Source: Bryobacterales bacterium (GTDB lineage Bacteria; Acidobacteriota; Terriglobia; Bryobacterales; Bryobacteraceae). From it: DNA of 36,852 nt. The translations under genes and the position numbers were made by a program. Positions within the stretch are counted from its first letter, which is position 1, and every line of letters begins with the position of its first letter. The stretch is taken from the NCBI GenBank assembly GCA_027452065.1, contig DAIDHC010000155.1, positions 1 through 36,852 of the forward strand. The letters are read 5' to 3'. Positions 7,083 through 16,133 of this stretch are shown one piece after another. The notes under the pieces are model-generated. The model saw nothing but the letters and a program-made list of their open reading frames with translations, did no database searches and was not told the origin of the DNA.

Positions 7083-8403
7083 GCTGCTAGCCGCCGCGGG
7101 CGTGGTTTTGCTCGCTCTTGCCGGGCTATGCCCGGCGCAGGAAGCCGGGCAGGCGGCGCCGATCAGCGACCCTAAGCAGCGCGCCAAGGCGGTCCGCGAC
7201 TACGCCAGGCAAGGCGGCTCCGAGACCATCGTCACGCTGCGCAAATTCCTTACCGATCCGGATATTGGAGTACGGCAGGAAGCCGTCAAGGGGATCGTGC
7301 AGATCGGCACTCAGTACAGCCTCGATCCTCTGGTGCAGGCGCTCCGCGACAACGACCCCGACATCCAGATCCGGGCCGCCAACGGACTGGTGAATTTCTA
7401 CCTGCCGGGCTACGTGCAGTCCGGAATCACCGCCACCATCAAACGCGCCGGCGGTTCGATCGCCAGCCGCTTCGCCGGCTCCGGAGACGACGCCATCATT
7501 CCCGCCTATGTCGAAGTGCGGCCCGACGTGATCCACGGCCTGGGCGAGTTGGTGGGAGGCGGCGCCAGCATGGATTCGCGCTCCAACGCCGCGCGCGCCC
7601 TCGGCATCCTGCGCGGCCGCCCGGCGGTGCCGCAGCTTGTCCAGGCCCTCCACTCGCACGACGAGGACGTGATCTACGAATCGCTCATCGCGCTGGACAA
7701 GATCAACGACCCCTCGGCCGGCCCCGGCGCCGCGTTCCTGGTGGGCGATTTCGACAAACGCATTCAGATCGCCGCTCTCGACCTCCAGGGCGTGCTCCGC
7801 AACCGCGATGCTCTGCCCAAACTGCGCGACGTATTCACGCGGTCTCGCGATAAGAAAGTCCGCCAGTCAGCGCTCGAGGCAATCGCGTCGATGCCCGAGG
7901 CCCAGGACCAGCATCTGTTCGAGTCTCTGACCAAGGCCAAGGACCCCGACATACGGGCCGGCGCCGTGGAGGGCCTTGGCCGCCTAGGCAACCCCGCCGC
8001 GCAGGCCGCGGTTCACGCCCAGTTTGAAGAGGAGACCAAACCCGCGCCGCGCATGGCCGCGGCTTTTTCCGATGTGCTGCTCGGGAACCTGGACATGAGC
8101 GAGTTCGCCCCGCTCCGCTACCTCGTCAATCAGCTCAACTCGGCCGCATGGCGCGGCGTTACGCTGGCCTACCTGGTGGAGCTGGCAAGGCAGGAAAAGG
8201 TGCGCCAGGCGCTGTACCCGGCACTGGCCGGGAGCAGCCCTACGCGCGAGGAGAAAACCGGACTGGCGCAGGTTCTGGCCGCCAGCGGAGGAAAGGATTC
8301 CGTTCCCTACGCCGACAAGCTTTCGCGGGACAGGGATTCCGATGTCGCCTCGGCCGGGCTGGATGCGCTGAGGACGCTCAAGGGCCGCTTTCCCGGATCC
8401 TGA
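7033..8403 (+). CDS. Secreted HEAT-repeat protein
   Basis: About 456 residues. An N-terminal signal peptide (RRKF...LLAAAGVVLLALAGLCPAQ) is followed by helical HEAT/PBS-lyase-type repeats, for example PDIGVRQEAVKGIVQIGTQY, PDIQIRAANGLVNFY, RSNAARALGILRGRPAVPQL, KKVRQSALEAIASMP and PDIRAGAVEGLGRLGN. Such repeats form protein-binding solenoids; no catalytic domain is visible. The frame is open from 6901 inside mqnD. I chose ATG 7033 because it starts just before the signal peptide, overlapping mqnD by 50 bases; TTG 7066 is an alternative. The overlap suggests coupling to mqnD, but a functional link is not evident. Confidence 0.8.
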   Translation: MKQGSFRRKFRLSSFARLLAAAGVVLLALAGLCPAQEAGQAAPISDPKQRAKAVRDYARQGGSETIVTLRKFLTDPDIGVRQEAVKGIVQIGTQYSLDPLVQALRDNDPDIQIRAANGLVNFYLPGYVQSGITATIKRAGGSIASRFAGSGDDAIIPAYVEVRPDVIHGLGELVGGGASMDSRSNAARALGILRGRPAVPQLVQALHSHDEDVIYESLIALDKINDPSAGPGAAFLVGDFDKRIQIAALDLQGVLRNRDALPKLRDVFTRSRDKKVRQSALEAIASMPEAQDQHLFESLTKAKDPDIRAGAVEGLGRLGNPAAQAAVHAQFEEETKPAPRMAAAFSDVLLGNLDMSEFAPLRYLVNQLNSAAWRGVTLAYLVELARQEKVRQALYPALAGSSPTREEKTGLAQVLAASGGKDSVPYADKLSRDRDSDVASAGLDALRTLKGRFPGS

Positions 8404-8470
8404 AGCACGCTGTGGAAGAAAAGGGCGCTGTGAGGAGTGAGTGGCTCTGTACAGGGGTCCAAAAACAGCA

Positions 8471-8494
8471 GCGCCCGCCCCGAGGGGCGGGCGC
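8471..8494 (-). terminator. Intrinsic terminator of the small minus-strand gene
   Basis: GCGCCCGCCCC and GGGGCGGGCGC form an 11-bp perfect stem (8471-8481 with 8484-8494). Read on the minus strand it is followed within five bases by TTTTT. It also ends the HEAT-repeat gene region on the plus strand, without a T-run there. Confidence 0.75.
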
Positions 8495-8514
8495 AATCGG
8501 GAAAGAAACTCGAC

Positions 8515-8724
8515 TTACTTCGCTTTCTTCTGCTTCTGCTGGCCGACGCGAATCTTAAAGTGGAGTTGCTTCGCCTCCTGATATGCTTTATGATCGTGCC
8601 GCGCCACGGCGTCCTGAAGGTAGCCTTCTACACTGGCCTCTTTCGGGAGCACCGCCATCAGCGTGAAGTTCTCGTTGCAGACCGGGCAAAAGGGCCGGAA
8701 CCGCTTCACGTTAGGAATTGCCAT
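8515..8724 (-). CDS. Small conserved-looking unknown protein with CxxC
   Basis: A 69-residue basic protein that I cannot assign to a family. It begins MAIPNVKRFRPFCPVCNENF, with a single CxxC (Cys13, Cys16), continues with a helical SVEGYLQDAVARHDHKAY segment, and ends in a Lys/Gln-rich tail (GQQKQKKAK). Cys-Cys plus the two histidines near residue 43-45 could bind zinc, and the basic tail suggests nucleic-acid or ribosome association; both are guesses. Reality of the gene is supported by its own terminator hairpin with T-run just downstream and a good extended -10 upstream. It is divergent from the LacI-type regulator, with only 32 bases between. Confidence 0.65.
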   Translation of the reverse strand: MAIPNVKRFRPFCPVCNENFTLMAVLPKEASVEGYLQDAVARHDHKAYQEAKQLHFKIRVGQQKQKKAK

Positions 8725-8733
8725 AGCTTTCTT

Positions 8734-8742
8734 AGAATAGCA
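8734..8742 (-). promoter_or_regulatory. Candidate extended -10 for the small unknown gene
   Basis: On the minus strand TGCTATTCT ends ten bases before the ATG at 8724, so the mRNA would have almost no leader. Overlapping plus-strand AT-rich bases (TAGAAT, CATAGT) could serve the divergent LacI-type gene. Confidence 0.45.
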
Positions 8743-8756
8743 TAGTCGTAACAGTC

Positions 8757-9776
8757 ATGGCCGCCACCATCAAACAGGTCGCCCACCGGGCCGGCGTTTC
8801 CGTTGGCACGGTGAGCAATGTGCTCGGCGGAATGGCCTGCGTCAGCGACGGGCTCCGCGAGCGCGTCCTGGCGGCCGTGCGTGACCTGGACTACCATCCC
8901 AATCACGCCGCCCGCAGCCTCAAGATCCGCCAGACCCACATGCTGGGCCTGGTCATTTCCGACATCACCAACCCCTTCTTCCCCCAGTTGATGCGCGGCG
9001 CCGAGGATGCGGCCTGGCGCTCTGGGTACGTTCTGACCACCTTCAACTCCGACGAACAGCTCGATCGGGAAAAGCAGATTCTGTCCGTGCTCCGCCACCG
9101 CAACGTCGACGGCATCCTGATGGTGCTTTCGGCCGATAACGGCGACCTCTCGCATGTCACGCAGGCGGCGGACACCGCCCCGGTCGTCTGCCTGGACCGG
9201 GTGCCCCGGCACGCCGCCTGGGATTCGGTTTCCTGCGACAACGCCGGCGGGGCTCGCGAATGCGTCACGCATCTGGTCTCGCTCGGGCACCGGCGCATCG
9301 CGATTCTCGCAGGCTCGCCGGGCCTGTGGACCGGACGGGAGCGCCTGCGCGGCTACCGCCAGGCACTGAAGGCGGCCGGCATCCGGCCCGACCCCGCCCT
9401 CATCCGCAACACCGGCTTCCGGCACAACGCCAGCTTCCGCGAGAGCCAGGCCCTCATGCGCCTTCCCGATCCGCCCACGGCCATCTTTTCGAGCAACTTC
9501 ACCGTCGCTCTCGGCCTCCTCGACGCTCTCGCCAGCCTGGGCCTCCGCCCGCCCGAGGATGTCGCCGTGGCCACCTTTGACGACCTCCCCATACTCGACG
9601 CCATCCGCCCGCGCCTCACCGCCGTCGCTCAACCGGCTTACGACATCGGCTTCCGCGGCGCCGACCTGCTCATCCAGCGCATCCAGGGCAAGCTCGGCCC
9701 GGACCGGCAGCGGATCGTGCTGCCCGCGCGCCTGCTGGTCCGCGATTCCACCGCGCCTCCCCCGGCCCGGCCGTAA
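8757..9776 (+). CDS. LacI-family transcriptional regulator
   Basis: A 339-residue repressor-type protein. The N-terminal helix-turn-helix is TIKQVAHRAGVSVGTVSNVL, followed by the hinge region (YHPNHAARSLKIRQTHMLGL) and a periplasmic-binding-like effector domain: DITNPFFPQLMRGAEDAAWR, DGILMVLSAD, RRIAILAGSPGLWTGRERLR and a C-terminal DDLPILDAIRPRLTAVAQPA. TVSNVLGG replaces the commoner TVSRVLN, a usual variation. Family members sense sugars or related small molecules, but no sugar-use genes lie beside it, so its target is unknown. The 32-bp divergent gap to the small gene could let it control both. Confidence 0.93.
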   Translation: MAATIKQVAHRAGVSVGTVSNVLGGMACVSDGLRERVLAAVRDLDYHPNHAARSLKIRQTHMLGLVISDITNPFFPQLMRGAEDAAWRSGYVLTTFNSDEQLDREKQILSVLRHRNVDGILMVLSADNGDLSHVTQAADTAPVVCLDRVPRHAAWDSVSCDNAGGARECVTHLVSLGHRRIAILAGSPGLWTGRERLRGYRQALKAAGIRPDPALIRNTGFRHNASFRESQALMRLPDPPTAIFSSNFTVALGLLDALASLGLRPPEDVAVATFDDLPILDAIRPRLTAVAQPAYDIGFRGADLLIQRIQGKLGPDRQRIVLPARLLVRDSTAPPPARP

Positions 9777-9811
9777 CGCCCGCCCAGCATCGCGCCGCAA
9801 ACCCTCCCGTT

Positions 9812-9820
9812 GCTATCATG
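9812..9820 (+). promoter_or_regulatory. Candidate extended -10 promoter for valS
   Basis: TGCTATCAT, an extended -10, lies 71 bases before the GTG start of valS. No clear -35 is seen. Confidence 0.5.
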
Positions 9821-9891
9821 AACAATACCGCAGGCTCCGCGCTTTCGCCGCGCCTGCCCGGCGATCTCCCAAGCGCCGGCAAGCCAAAACT

Positions 9892-12507
9892 GTGACGCCT
9901 TTCGATCCAACGCAACTCCCAAAGCATTTTGATTCCCGCCAGGTGGAGGAAAAGTGGTCCTCCGCCTGGGAAGCCTCCGGCATCCATCGCTACGACCCGT
10001 CGCGGCCGCGTGAGGAGACCTTCGCCGTCGATACTCCGCCGCCCACCGTTTCCGGCTCGCTCCATATCGGCCACGTCTTCAGCTACACGCACACCGACGT
10101 TCTGGCCCGTTACCAGCGCATGCTCGGCCGCAATGTCTGCTATCCGCTCGGCTGGGACGACAACGGGCTGCCCACGGAACGCCGCGTCCAGAATTATTTC
10201 AACGTCCGCTGCGATCCTCATCAACCCTACGCCGCCGGGCTCAACCTGTCGCCGTCCAGCGGCAAAGACGACGGCAGGCCGCTGCAGGTCTCGCGCCCCA
10301 ATTTCATCGAACTCTGCCTCCGGCTCACCGCCGAAGACGAGCGCGCCTTTCAGACGCTGTGGAAGCGCGTCGGCCTCACTGTCGACTGGAGCCAGGAATA
10401 TTCCACCATCGACGACCGCTGCCGCCGCGCCGCCCATCTGAGCTTTCTCGACCTCTATCGGAAAGGCCACGTCTATTCGCTCGAAGCGCCCACCATGTGG
10501 GACGTCGATTTTCAAACCGCCGTCGCCCAGGCGGAGGTCGAGGATCGGAAGGTCGCCGGCCATTACCACCGTCTCCGCTTCGCCGTGCAAGGCTCGGATG
10601 AGTCGTTCCTGATCGCCACGACGCGCCCCGAGCTGCTGGCGGCCTGCGTCGGCATCGCCGCCCACCCGGCCGACGAGCGCTATCGCCATCTGTTCGGCCG
10701 CCACGCCGTCACACCGGTTTTCCACGTTCCCGTGCCCATATTCCCGAGCGAACTCGCCGATCGCGAAAAAGGCACCGGCATCCTGATGGTCTGCACCTTC
10801 GGCGACGCCACGGACGTGTTCTGGTGGCGGGAGCAGAAGCTTGCCATGCGCCAGGTGCTCGGCCGCGACGGCCGCTTGGTGCCGGTCACCTTCGGCGCCC
10901 CCGGCTGGGCCAGCCTTCAGCCCGAAGCCGCCAACAAGGCCTATTCGGCTCTCGCCGGACGGAACATCAAGCAGGCCCGCAAGCTGGTGGTGGAAATGCT
11001 CCGCGATCCCGCCTATGCCGCCGCCCCCGGCGGGCCACCGCTCGCCGCCGAGCCCGAGCCGATCGAGCACTCCGTCAAGTTTTACGAAAAGGGCGAGCAG
11101 CCGCTCGAGTTCGTCACCAGCCGCCAATGGTTCGTACGCCTGCTCGACAAGAAGGAAGCGCTGCTCGAGATGGGCGACCGCATATCCTGGCACCCGGACT
11201 TCATGCGCACCCGCTACCGCAACTGGACCGAGAACCTCAACATGGATTGGTGCATCAGCCGCCAGCGCTATTTTGGCGTCCCCTTTCCGCTGTGGTATCC
11301 CGTGCTGGCCGGCGGTGAGCCCGATTTCGCCCATCCCATTCTCGCTCCGGACGCCTCCCTGCCGGTTGATCCCATGTCCACGCCCGCGCCTGGCTTTGAG
11401 GAATCCCAGCGCGGCTTCCCCGGCGGCTTCATCGCCGAATCCGACGTCTTCGACACCTGGTTCACCAGCTCCCTCACGCCGCAGATCGTCGCCGGCTGGC
11501 CCTCGGACCAAAAGCGGTTCCAGCGCCTGTTCCCCATGGATGTCCGCCCTCAAAGCCACGAAATCATCCGCACCTGGGCGTTCTACACCATCGTCAAGGC
11601 TATGCTCCATAGCGATGACATCCCTTGGAAGAACGTGGCTATTTCCGGCTGGGTGCTCGATCCGGACCGCAAGAAGATGTCCAAGAGCAAGGGCAATGTG
11701 GTCACTCCCATCCATCTGCTGGACGAGTACGGCTCCGACGCGGTCCGCTACTGGAGCGCCAGCGCGCGCCTCGGCGCCGACACGGCGTTCGATCAGAACG
11801 TGCTGAAGGTGGGCAAGCGCCTGGTCACGAAACTGTTCAATGCCGGCAAGTTCGTTCTCTCGCAAACGGCGCCGCTCGAGCGCCGGCCGTCGCACGCGCT
11901 GGATCTCGCCTTTCTGGCCGAGTTGAGCCGCGCCGTCGAGCGCGCAACGGCGGCCATGGAGCGCTGGGACCACTCCGGCGCCCTGGCGGAGGCGGAACAG
12001 TTTTTCTGGCGCGGGTTCACCGACAACTACCTGGAGCTGGTCAAGTCCCGCGCGCGCGGCGGCCACGACGGCGAGGGCCGCGCCTCGGCCGTCGCCACGC
12101 TGCGCCTCGCCCTGGATACTTTTCTTCGTCTGTTTGCACCGTTTCTACCCTTCATCACCGAGGAGATCTGGTCCTGGTCGTTCGCCGAGGAGCTCGGCCT
12201 GCCCAGCATTCACCGCGCGCCCTGGCCGAAGCTGGACGCCCCGGAAGCGGAGCCCGGCGTGTTCGAAGCCGCCGTCGCATTCTTCGCCGCCGTCAACCGT
12301 GCAAAGAGCGAAGGCAACGTCTCCATCGCCCGCCCGGTGGACGAGCTGCGGCTTGCCGCCAACCTCACCTCCGCCGGCCGTCTGGCGCTTGTTCTGCCCG
12401 ATGTCCTGTCTGCCGTCCGCGCCACCGGCTACCATCTTGACGCCCGCGCCGACATGGAAGACGGAGCTTTCCAGGTGGTCTCGGCCGTGTTCGCCGCCGC
12501 TGAATAG
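9892..12507 (+). CDS. valS: Valyl-tRNA synthetase, type 2 (actinobacterial/archaeal-like)
   Basis: Charges tRNA-Val with valine and edits mischarged threonine. The 871-residue class I synthetase has the HIGH motif in TVSGSLHIGHVFSYTHTD, WDDNGLPTERRVQNYF, an editing domain containing IATTRPELLAACVGIAAHP, NMDWCISRQRYFG, and KKMSKSKGNVV as the KMSKS loop. The C-terminal anticodon-binding domain is present, but the protein ends soon after it, lacking the C-terminal coiled-coil arm of E. coli-type ValS. This and the insert SPSSGKDDGRPLQVSRPNF fit the type-2 family known from actinobacteria and others. GTG 9892 (VTPFDPTQLPKHFD) is chosen because homology begins there; upstream in-frame sequence looks non-coding. 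Confidence 0.95.
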   Translation: MTPFDPTQLPKHFDSRQVEEKWSSAWEASGIHRYDPSRPREETFAVDTPPPTVSGSLHIGHVFSYTHTDVLARYQRMLGRNVCYPLGWDDNGLPTERRVQNYFNVRCDPHQPYAAGLNLSPSSGKDDGRPLQVSRPNFIELCLRLTAEDERAFQTLWKRVGLTVDWSQEYSTIDDRCRRAAHLSFLDLYRKGHVYSLEAPTMWDVDFQTAVAQAEVEDRKVAGHYHRLRFAVQGSDESFLIATTRPELLAACVGIAAHPADERYRHLFGRHAVTPVFHVPVPIFPSELADREKGTGILMVCTFGDATDVFWWREQKLAMRQVLGRDGRLVPVTFGAPGWASLQPEAANKAYSALAGRNIKQARKLVVEMLRDPAYAAAPGGPPLAAEPEPIEHSVKFYEKGEQPLEFVTSRQWFVRLLDKKEALLEMGDRISWHPDFMRTRYRNWTENLNMDWCISRQRYFGVPFPLWYPVLAGGEPDFAHPILAPDASLPVDPMSTPAPGFEESQRGFPGGFIAESDVFDTWFTSSLTPQIVAGWPSDQKRFQRLFPMDVRPQSHEIIRTWAFYTIVKAMLHSDDIPWKNVAISGWVLDPDRKKMSKSKGNVVTPIHLLDEYGSDAVRYWSASARLGADTAFDQNVLKVGKRLVTKLFNAGKFVLSQTAPLERRPSHALDLAFLAELSRAVERATAAMERWDHSGALAEAEQFFWRGFTDNYLELVKSRARGGHDGEGRASAVATLRLALDTFLRLFAPFLPFITEEIWSWSFAEELGLPSIHRAPWPKLDAPEAEPGVFEAAVAFFAAVNRAKSEGNVSIARPVDELRLAANLTSAGRLALVLPDVLSAVRATGYHLDARADMEDGAFQVVSAVFAAAE

Positions 12508-12527
12508 GGCTTCCGGCCTGCCGTCCC

Positions 12528-13370
12528 ATGCCCTACATCTCCAGCGCCGGAGCCCGAATCTATTGGGAGCAGCACGGCGACGGCGATCCGATCCTGCTGA
12601 TCATGGGCCTCAGCTTTACGCTCGACATGTGGCATCGCACCGCCCCGCTGCTGGAGCGCCGGTATCGCACCATTCTGTTCGATAACCGGGGTGTCGGCCG
12701 CTCCGATGTGCCGCCCGGCCCGTACCGGATCCCGGTCATGGCGCGCGACGCGCTTGCCGTGCTCGATGCCGCCGGCGCCGGCCGTGCCCACGTCATCGGC
12801 GCGTCGATGGGCGGGATGATCGCCCAGGAACTGGCGCTGCGCTGGCCGGAGCGCGTGCGTTCGCTGGTGCTCGCCTGCACAACGTGCGGCGGGATTCACG
12901 GCCACTGGCCGGGATCAGCCGATCTGCTCCGCGTCCTCCGCGCGTCCGGCCGATCGCCCGAGAGCCGCGTCCGCGCCTTCCTCCCTCTGCTCTATGCCCC
13001 GGGCACGGCTCCGGAGCTCATCGAGGAGGACACTGCCATACGCCTCCGCGCCGTCCCTTCGGTTCGCGGCTATCTTCACCAGCTCACAGGACTGCTTCTC
13101 TGGTCCAGCTACCGCCGCCTTCCGCGCATCCAGGCCCCGACGCTGATCGTGCACGGCGAGCGCGACCTCATCCTGCCCGCCGGCAACGCCGCCACTCTCG
13201 CCCGCCGCATCCCCAACGCCCGGAAGTTTCTGGTGCCCGGAGCCGGCCACCTGTTCACCACCGATGCTCCGGGCAAGGCGCACTCGATTCTGTTCGATTT
13301 TCTCGACGCCGTCGAAGCGCGCACGTCTGCGGCGCCGGAGTCCGGCACTCGCGATGGCTACTCTTCATAG
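12528..13370 (+). CDS. Alpha/beta hydrolase
   Basis: A 280-residue alpha/beta hydrolase, 20 bases after valS. Landmarks are LLIMGLSFTLDMW, FDNRGVGRSDVPPG, nucleophile elbow IGASMGGMIAQELALRWPER (Ser in GASMG), acid HGERDLILP and histidine in GAGHLFTTD. All triad positions look intact. There is no signal peptide, so it is probably cytoplasmic. The family includes esterases, haloperoxidase-like and C-C hydrolases; the substrate cannot be told from sequence. Confidence 0.9.
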   Translation: MPYISSAGARIYWEQHGDGDPILLIMGLSFTLDMWHRTAPLLERRYRTILFDNRGVGRSDVPPGPYRIPVMARDALAVLDAAGAGRAHVIGASMGGMIAQELALRWPERVRSLVLACTTCGGIHGHWPGSADLLRVLRASGRSPESRVRAFLPLLYAPGTAPELIEEDTAIRLRAVPSVRGYLHQLTGLLLWSSYRRLPRIQAPTLIVHGERDLILPAGNAATLARRIPNARKFLVPGAGHLFTTDAPGKAHSILFDFLDAVEARTSAAPESGTRDGYSS

Positions 13371-13542
13371 CCATCGGCGACGGGCCGGCGGGCATTGCCG
13401 GTTCGGACGTGCATATTCCAATGCGGCCGGCCAGGGGCTCGATGCCGCCGGCCTGCCAGCGGCCCGGCCTGGCCAGTGAAGCCCTCGCGGCGCCCGCGCG
13501 CAACAGGCCGGCGCCGGCGGCGATAGAGTAGAAAGTTCGACT

Positions 13543-15156
13543 ATGAAACGCTTCCTCGCTCTCGGCCTCGCGGCTCCGTTGCTGCTGGCCCAAACCGGTT
13601 CCATTTCCGCCAGCCGCATTCGCGCCCACGTCCGCTTTCTGGCTGACGACCTGCTTGAAGGACGCGGGGTCGGCAGCCGCGGCGGCGACCTTGCCACAGC
13701 CTACATCGCCACCCAGTTCGAGCTTGCCGGTCTGCAGCCGGCCGGTGACGACCACACCTTTTTTCAGAAAGTCCCGCTGCTCGGCGCAACCACCGATCCC
13801 ACCTCGACGCTCAGTGCCTCCCGGGAGGGCCTGGAGACGTCGTTCCAGTGGCTCGACGATTTCGTCGGCGTCAGCCAGCGCCAGCAGGCGGAAAACATTG
13901 TCGATGGCGAAGCGCTCTTTGTCGGTCACGGCATCAGCGCCCCCGAGTTTCGCTGGGATGACTATAAAAACGTCGACGTCAAGGGCAAGGTGCTGGTGAT
14001 GTTCACCAATGAACCGCCGTCGGAAGATCCGAAATTCTTCGGCGGCCGCGCACTCACCTACTACGGCCGGTGGACATACAAATACGAGGAAGCCACGCGG
14101 CGCGGCGCGCTCGCCGTTCTGATTCTGCATACCACGCCCACGGCGGGCTACGGCTGGGACGTAGTGCGAAGCTCGTGGGGCAAAGAGGACCCGCAGCTCA
14201 AGCTCGCCCCGGGCGCCCATGCGCTCGCATTTGCGGGATGGCTCAGCCAGGGCGCCTCGGAGAAAGTGGCCGTCATGGCCGGAACCACGCTCGATACTTT
14301 GTTGCGCGCCGCCGACTCGCCGGAATTCCGGCCGATGCCGCTCGGCGTGCGCATCCATGGGAACTTCCTCACCAAGGTCCGGCCCATCGAGTCGCGCAAT
14401 GTCGCCGCGCTGGCGCCGGGCAGCGATCCGAAGCTCAAAGACCAGGCGGTTGTGTTTTCAGCTCACTGGGACCATCTCGGTGTCGGCAGCCCGGTAAACG
14501 GCGACACGATTTACAACGGCGCCGTCGACAACGCCACCGGCTGCGGCGTCGTGATGGAGATCGCCCGCGCCTGGGCCGCGCTGCCGAACAAGCCCCGGCG
14601 ATCGGCTTTGTTTCTCTCGGTAACGGCCGAGGAGGCCGGTCTTCGCGGTTCGGAATACTTCGGCGGCCATCCGCTGATTCCCGCTTCGCGCCTCGCGCTG
14701 GACCTCAATTACGACGCCCTGTATCCGTTCGGCCGCACCGCCGACGTCGCCGTGTCCGGCGCCGAGCGCACCACCGTGTGGCCCACGGTGGAAGCCGTCG
14801 CCCGCCGTATGAATCTGCGCATCAGCACCGACGCCCATCCCGAGCAGGGCCACTACTACCGCTCCGATCATTTCTCTTTCGCCCGCTTCGGAGTGCCCGC
14901 GTTTTCACTCAGCATGGGCAGCATGTTTCTGGATAAGCCCAAGGACTTTGCCGAAAAAGTTTTCGCCTCCTACGTGGCGCGGAACTATCACCAGCCCTCG
15001 GATGAGTACCGCGAGGACTGGGACTTTTCGGGTATCGAAGAAATGGCGCGGTTCGGCATGGAGATCGGGCTTCAGGTGGCCAACCAGGACGCGATGCCGA
15101 CCTGGCGCAAGGGCGATGAGTTCCGGCGGGCGCGGGAAACGAGCGGGGTTAAGTAA
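13543..15156 (+). CDS. Secreted M28-family metallopeptidase with PA-domain insert
   Basis: A 537-residue protein starting with a signal peptide (MKRFLALGLAAPLLLAQTG), so exported. M28 enzymes are di-zinc amino- or carboxypeptidases. The catalytic core begins at SAHWDHLGVG (metal His), then DNATGCGVVMEIARAW (bridging Asp), TAEEAGLRGSEYFGG (catalytic Glu and ligand Glu), LDLNYDALYPFG (Asp) and SDHFSFARFGVPAFS (His). The segment before the core (about residues 100-230) carries an inserted protease-associated-like domain, as in many acidobacterial members. The ATG is preceded by a 170-base gap with no gene. The 3' end overlaps the convergent PLC-like gene by eight bases. Confidence 0.92.
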   Translation: MKRFLALGLAAPLLLAQTGSISASRIRAHVRFLADDLLEGRGVGSRGGDLATAYIATQFELAGLQPAGDDHTFFQKVPLLGATTDPTSTLSASREGLETSFQWLDDFVGVSQRQQAENIVDGEALFVGHGISAPEFRWDDYKNVDVKGKVLVMFTNEPPSEDPKFFGGRALTYYGRWTYKYEEATRRGALAVLILHTTPTAGYGWDVVRSSWGKEDPQLKLAPGAHALAFAGWLSQGASEKVAVMAGTTLDTLLRAADSPEFRPMPLGVRIHGNFLTKVRPIESRNVAALAPGSDPKLKDQAVVFSAHWDHLGVGSPVNGDTIYNGAVDNATGCGVVMEIARAWAALPNKPRRSALFLSVTAEEAGLRGSEYFGGHPLIPASRLALDLNYDALYPFGRTADVAVSGAERTTVWPTVEAVARRMNLRISTDAHPEQGHYYRSDHFSFARFGVPAFSLSMGSMFLDKPKDFAEKVFASYVARNYHQPSDEYREDWDFSGIEEMARFGMEIGLQVANQDAMPTWRKGDEFRRARETSGVK

Positions 15157-16129
15157 GCCGGCCGAGAAAGCGCGCCAGCGCTTCGTAGTGATCGCTGGCG
15201 ATGTAGTCGACGCCGGCGCGCCGGGCCGCGGCCCAGCGGGTTTCGGCGGCGCCGCGGGAGCCGAAATTGTACTCGTCGAACCAGCCGTTGGCTTTCATGG
15301 CGGCCGGCGTGTCGCCGTCCAGAGTGTAGAAGCGGATCCAGAGCCCGCGATCGTGGGCGTGCCGCACCAGGGTGTTGAGCCGCGCCTGTTCGACACCGGT
15401 CCAGAAGCCCGCTTTGGCCTGGCCGCCCCGCTCGACCACTTTCCAGGGATTGTTCCACCAGCGCCGGTAGTTGGTGGCCGCGCCGGGCACCATCACCTCC
15501 GGCGGCGTCGTGGACTCGCGGCGGCCCTTCACCGCCACAGCGCCAAACAAGCGGAGTCTCTCGCCCACGGGAACGATGTCGTGAAAATCGTGCTCCTGCG
15601 AGTCCGCCTCGCCCGTCAGCACCAGCAGCGGTCCGGCGGTCATGGGCGCCGCGCGGGCCGGGTCCGCCAGGCGCTCGGCCGTGCACAGCCAATGCTCGTA
15701 CTCACGGAGAAGATCCCAGACGCTGGCGTGATGCGCGGCCTCGTCGGATTTGAAGTCCAGGTTCAGCGTCACCAGCGGCCAGGCGCCGCGGTTGCCTTCG
15801 AGCAGGGCCTTCTCCATCAAAGGGCGGATGCGTTCGAAGAAATAGTCGCGCATCGAGGGTTCGTCGCCGCGCGCGGGTTTTCCGTGAGTCACGAGCGAGC
15901 GCGGTTGTCCCGTGGCCGGGCCGGTGTACCAGAACAGGTCCTGTTCAATCGCCAGCGGCGGGCCCGCGCTCAGCGCGCGGTCGATGCGGTCGGCCCAACG
16001 CCCGTCGTAGGGGTAACAGTTGTGCGCGTCCATCTGCGTGCGCGCGCCCGGGCCGGCCGGCGGCGGCGCGCCGAGGAGTGGTGCGGCGGCCAGAGCAAGA
16101 AATTCCCTGCGGGACGGACGGAGACTCAT
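15149..16129 (-). CDS. Tat-exported PI-PLC/GDPD-like protein
   Basis: A 326-residue protein with a twin-arginine signal (SRREFLALAAAPLLGAPPPA), so probably exported folded. The rest resembles the phosphatidylinositol-phospholipase-C-like TIM barrel superfamily (AIM6-like branch): DAHNCYPYDG at the start of the mature protein, IEQDLFW, PLVTLNLDFKSDE, and the C-terminal GLWIRFYTLDGDTPAAM and GVDYIASDHYEAL, which is glycerophosphodiesterase-like. The substrate is unknown. It is the last gene of a three-gene minus-strand group, four bases after the SDR stop, and converges on the M28 peptidase. Confidence 0.72.
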   Translation of the reverse strand: MSLRPSRREFLALAAAPLLGAPPPAGPGARTQMDAHNCYPYDGRWADRIDRALSAGPPLAIEQDLFWYTGPATGQPRSLVTHGKPARGDEPSMRDYFFERIRPLMEKALLEGNRGAWPLVTLNLDFKSDEAAHHASVWDLLREYEHWLCTAERLADPARAAPMTAGPLLVLTGEADSQEHDFHDIVPVGERLRLFGAVAVKGRRESTTPPEVMVPGAATNYRRWWNNPWKVVERGGQAKAGFWTGVEQARLNTLVRHAHDRGLWIRFYTLDGDTPAAMKANGWFDEYNFGSRGAAETRWAAARRAGVDYIASDHYEALARFLGRLT

Positions 16130-16133
16130 GGCG

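Noticed and set aside
9670..12066. 798-codon minus-strand frame opposite valS
   Set aside because: Shadow of the GC-biased valS codons; no domain, no start signal, and valS has all its motifs.
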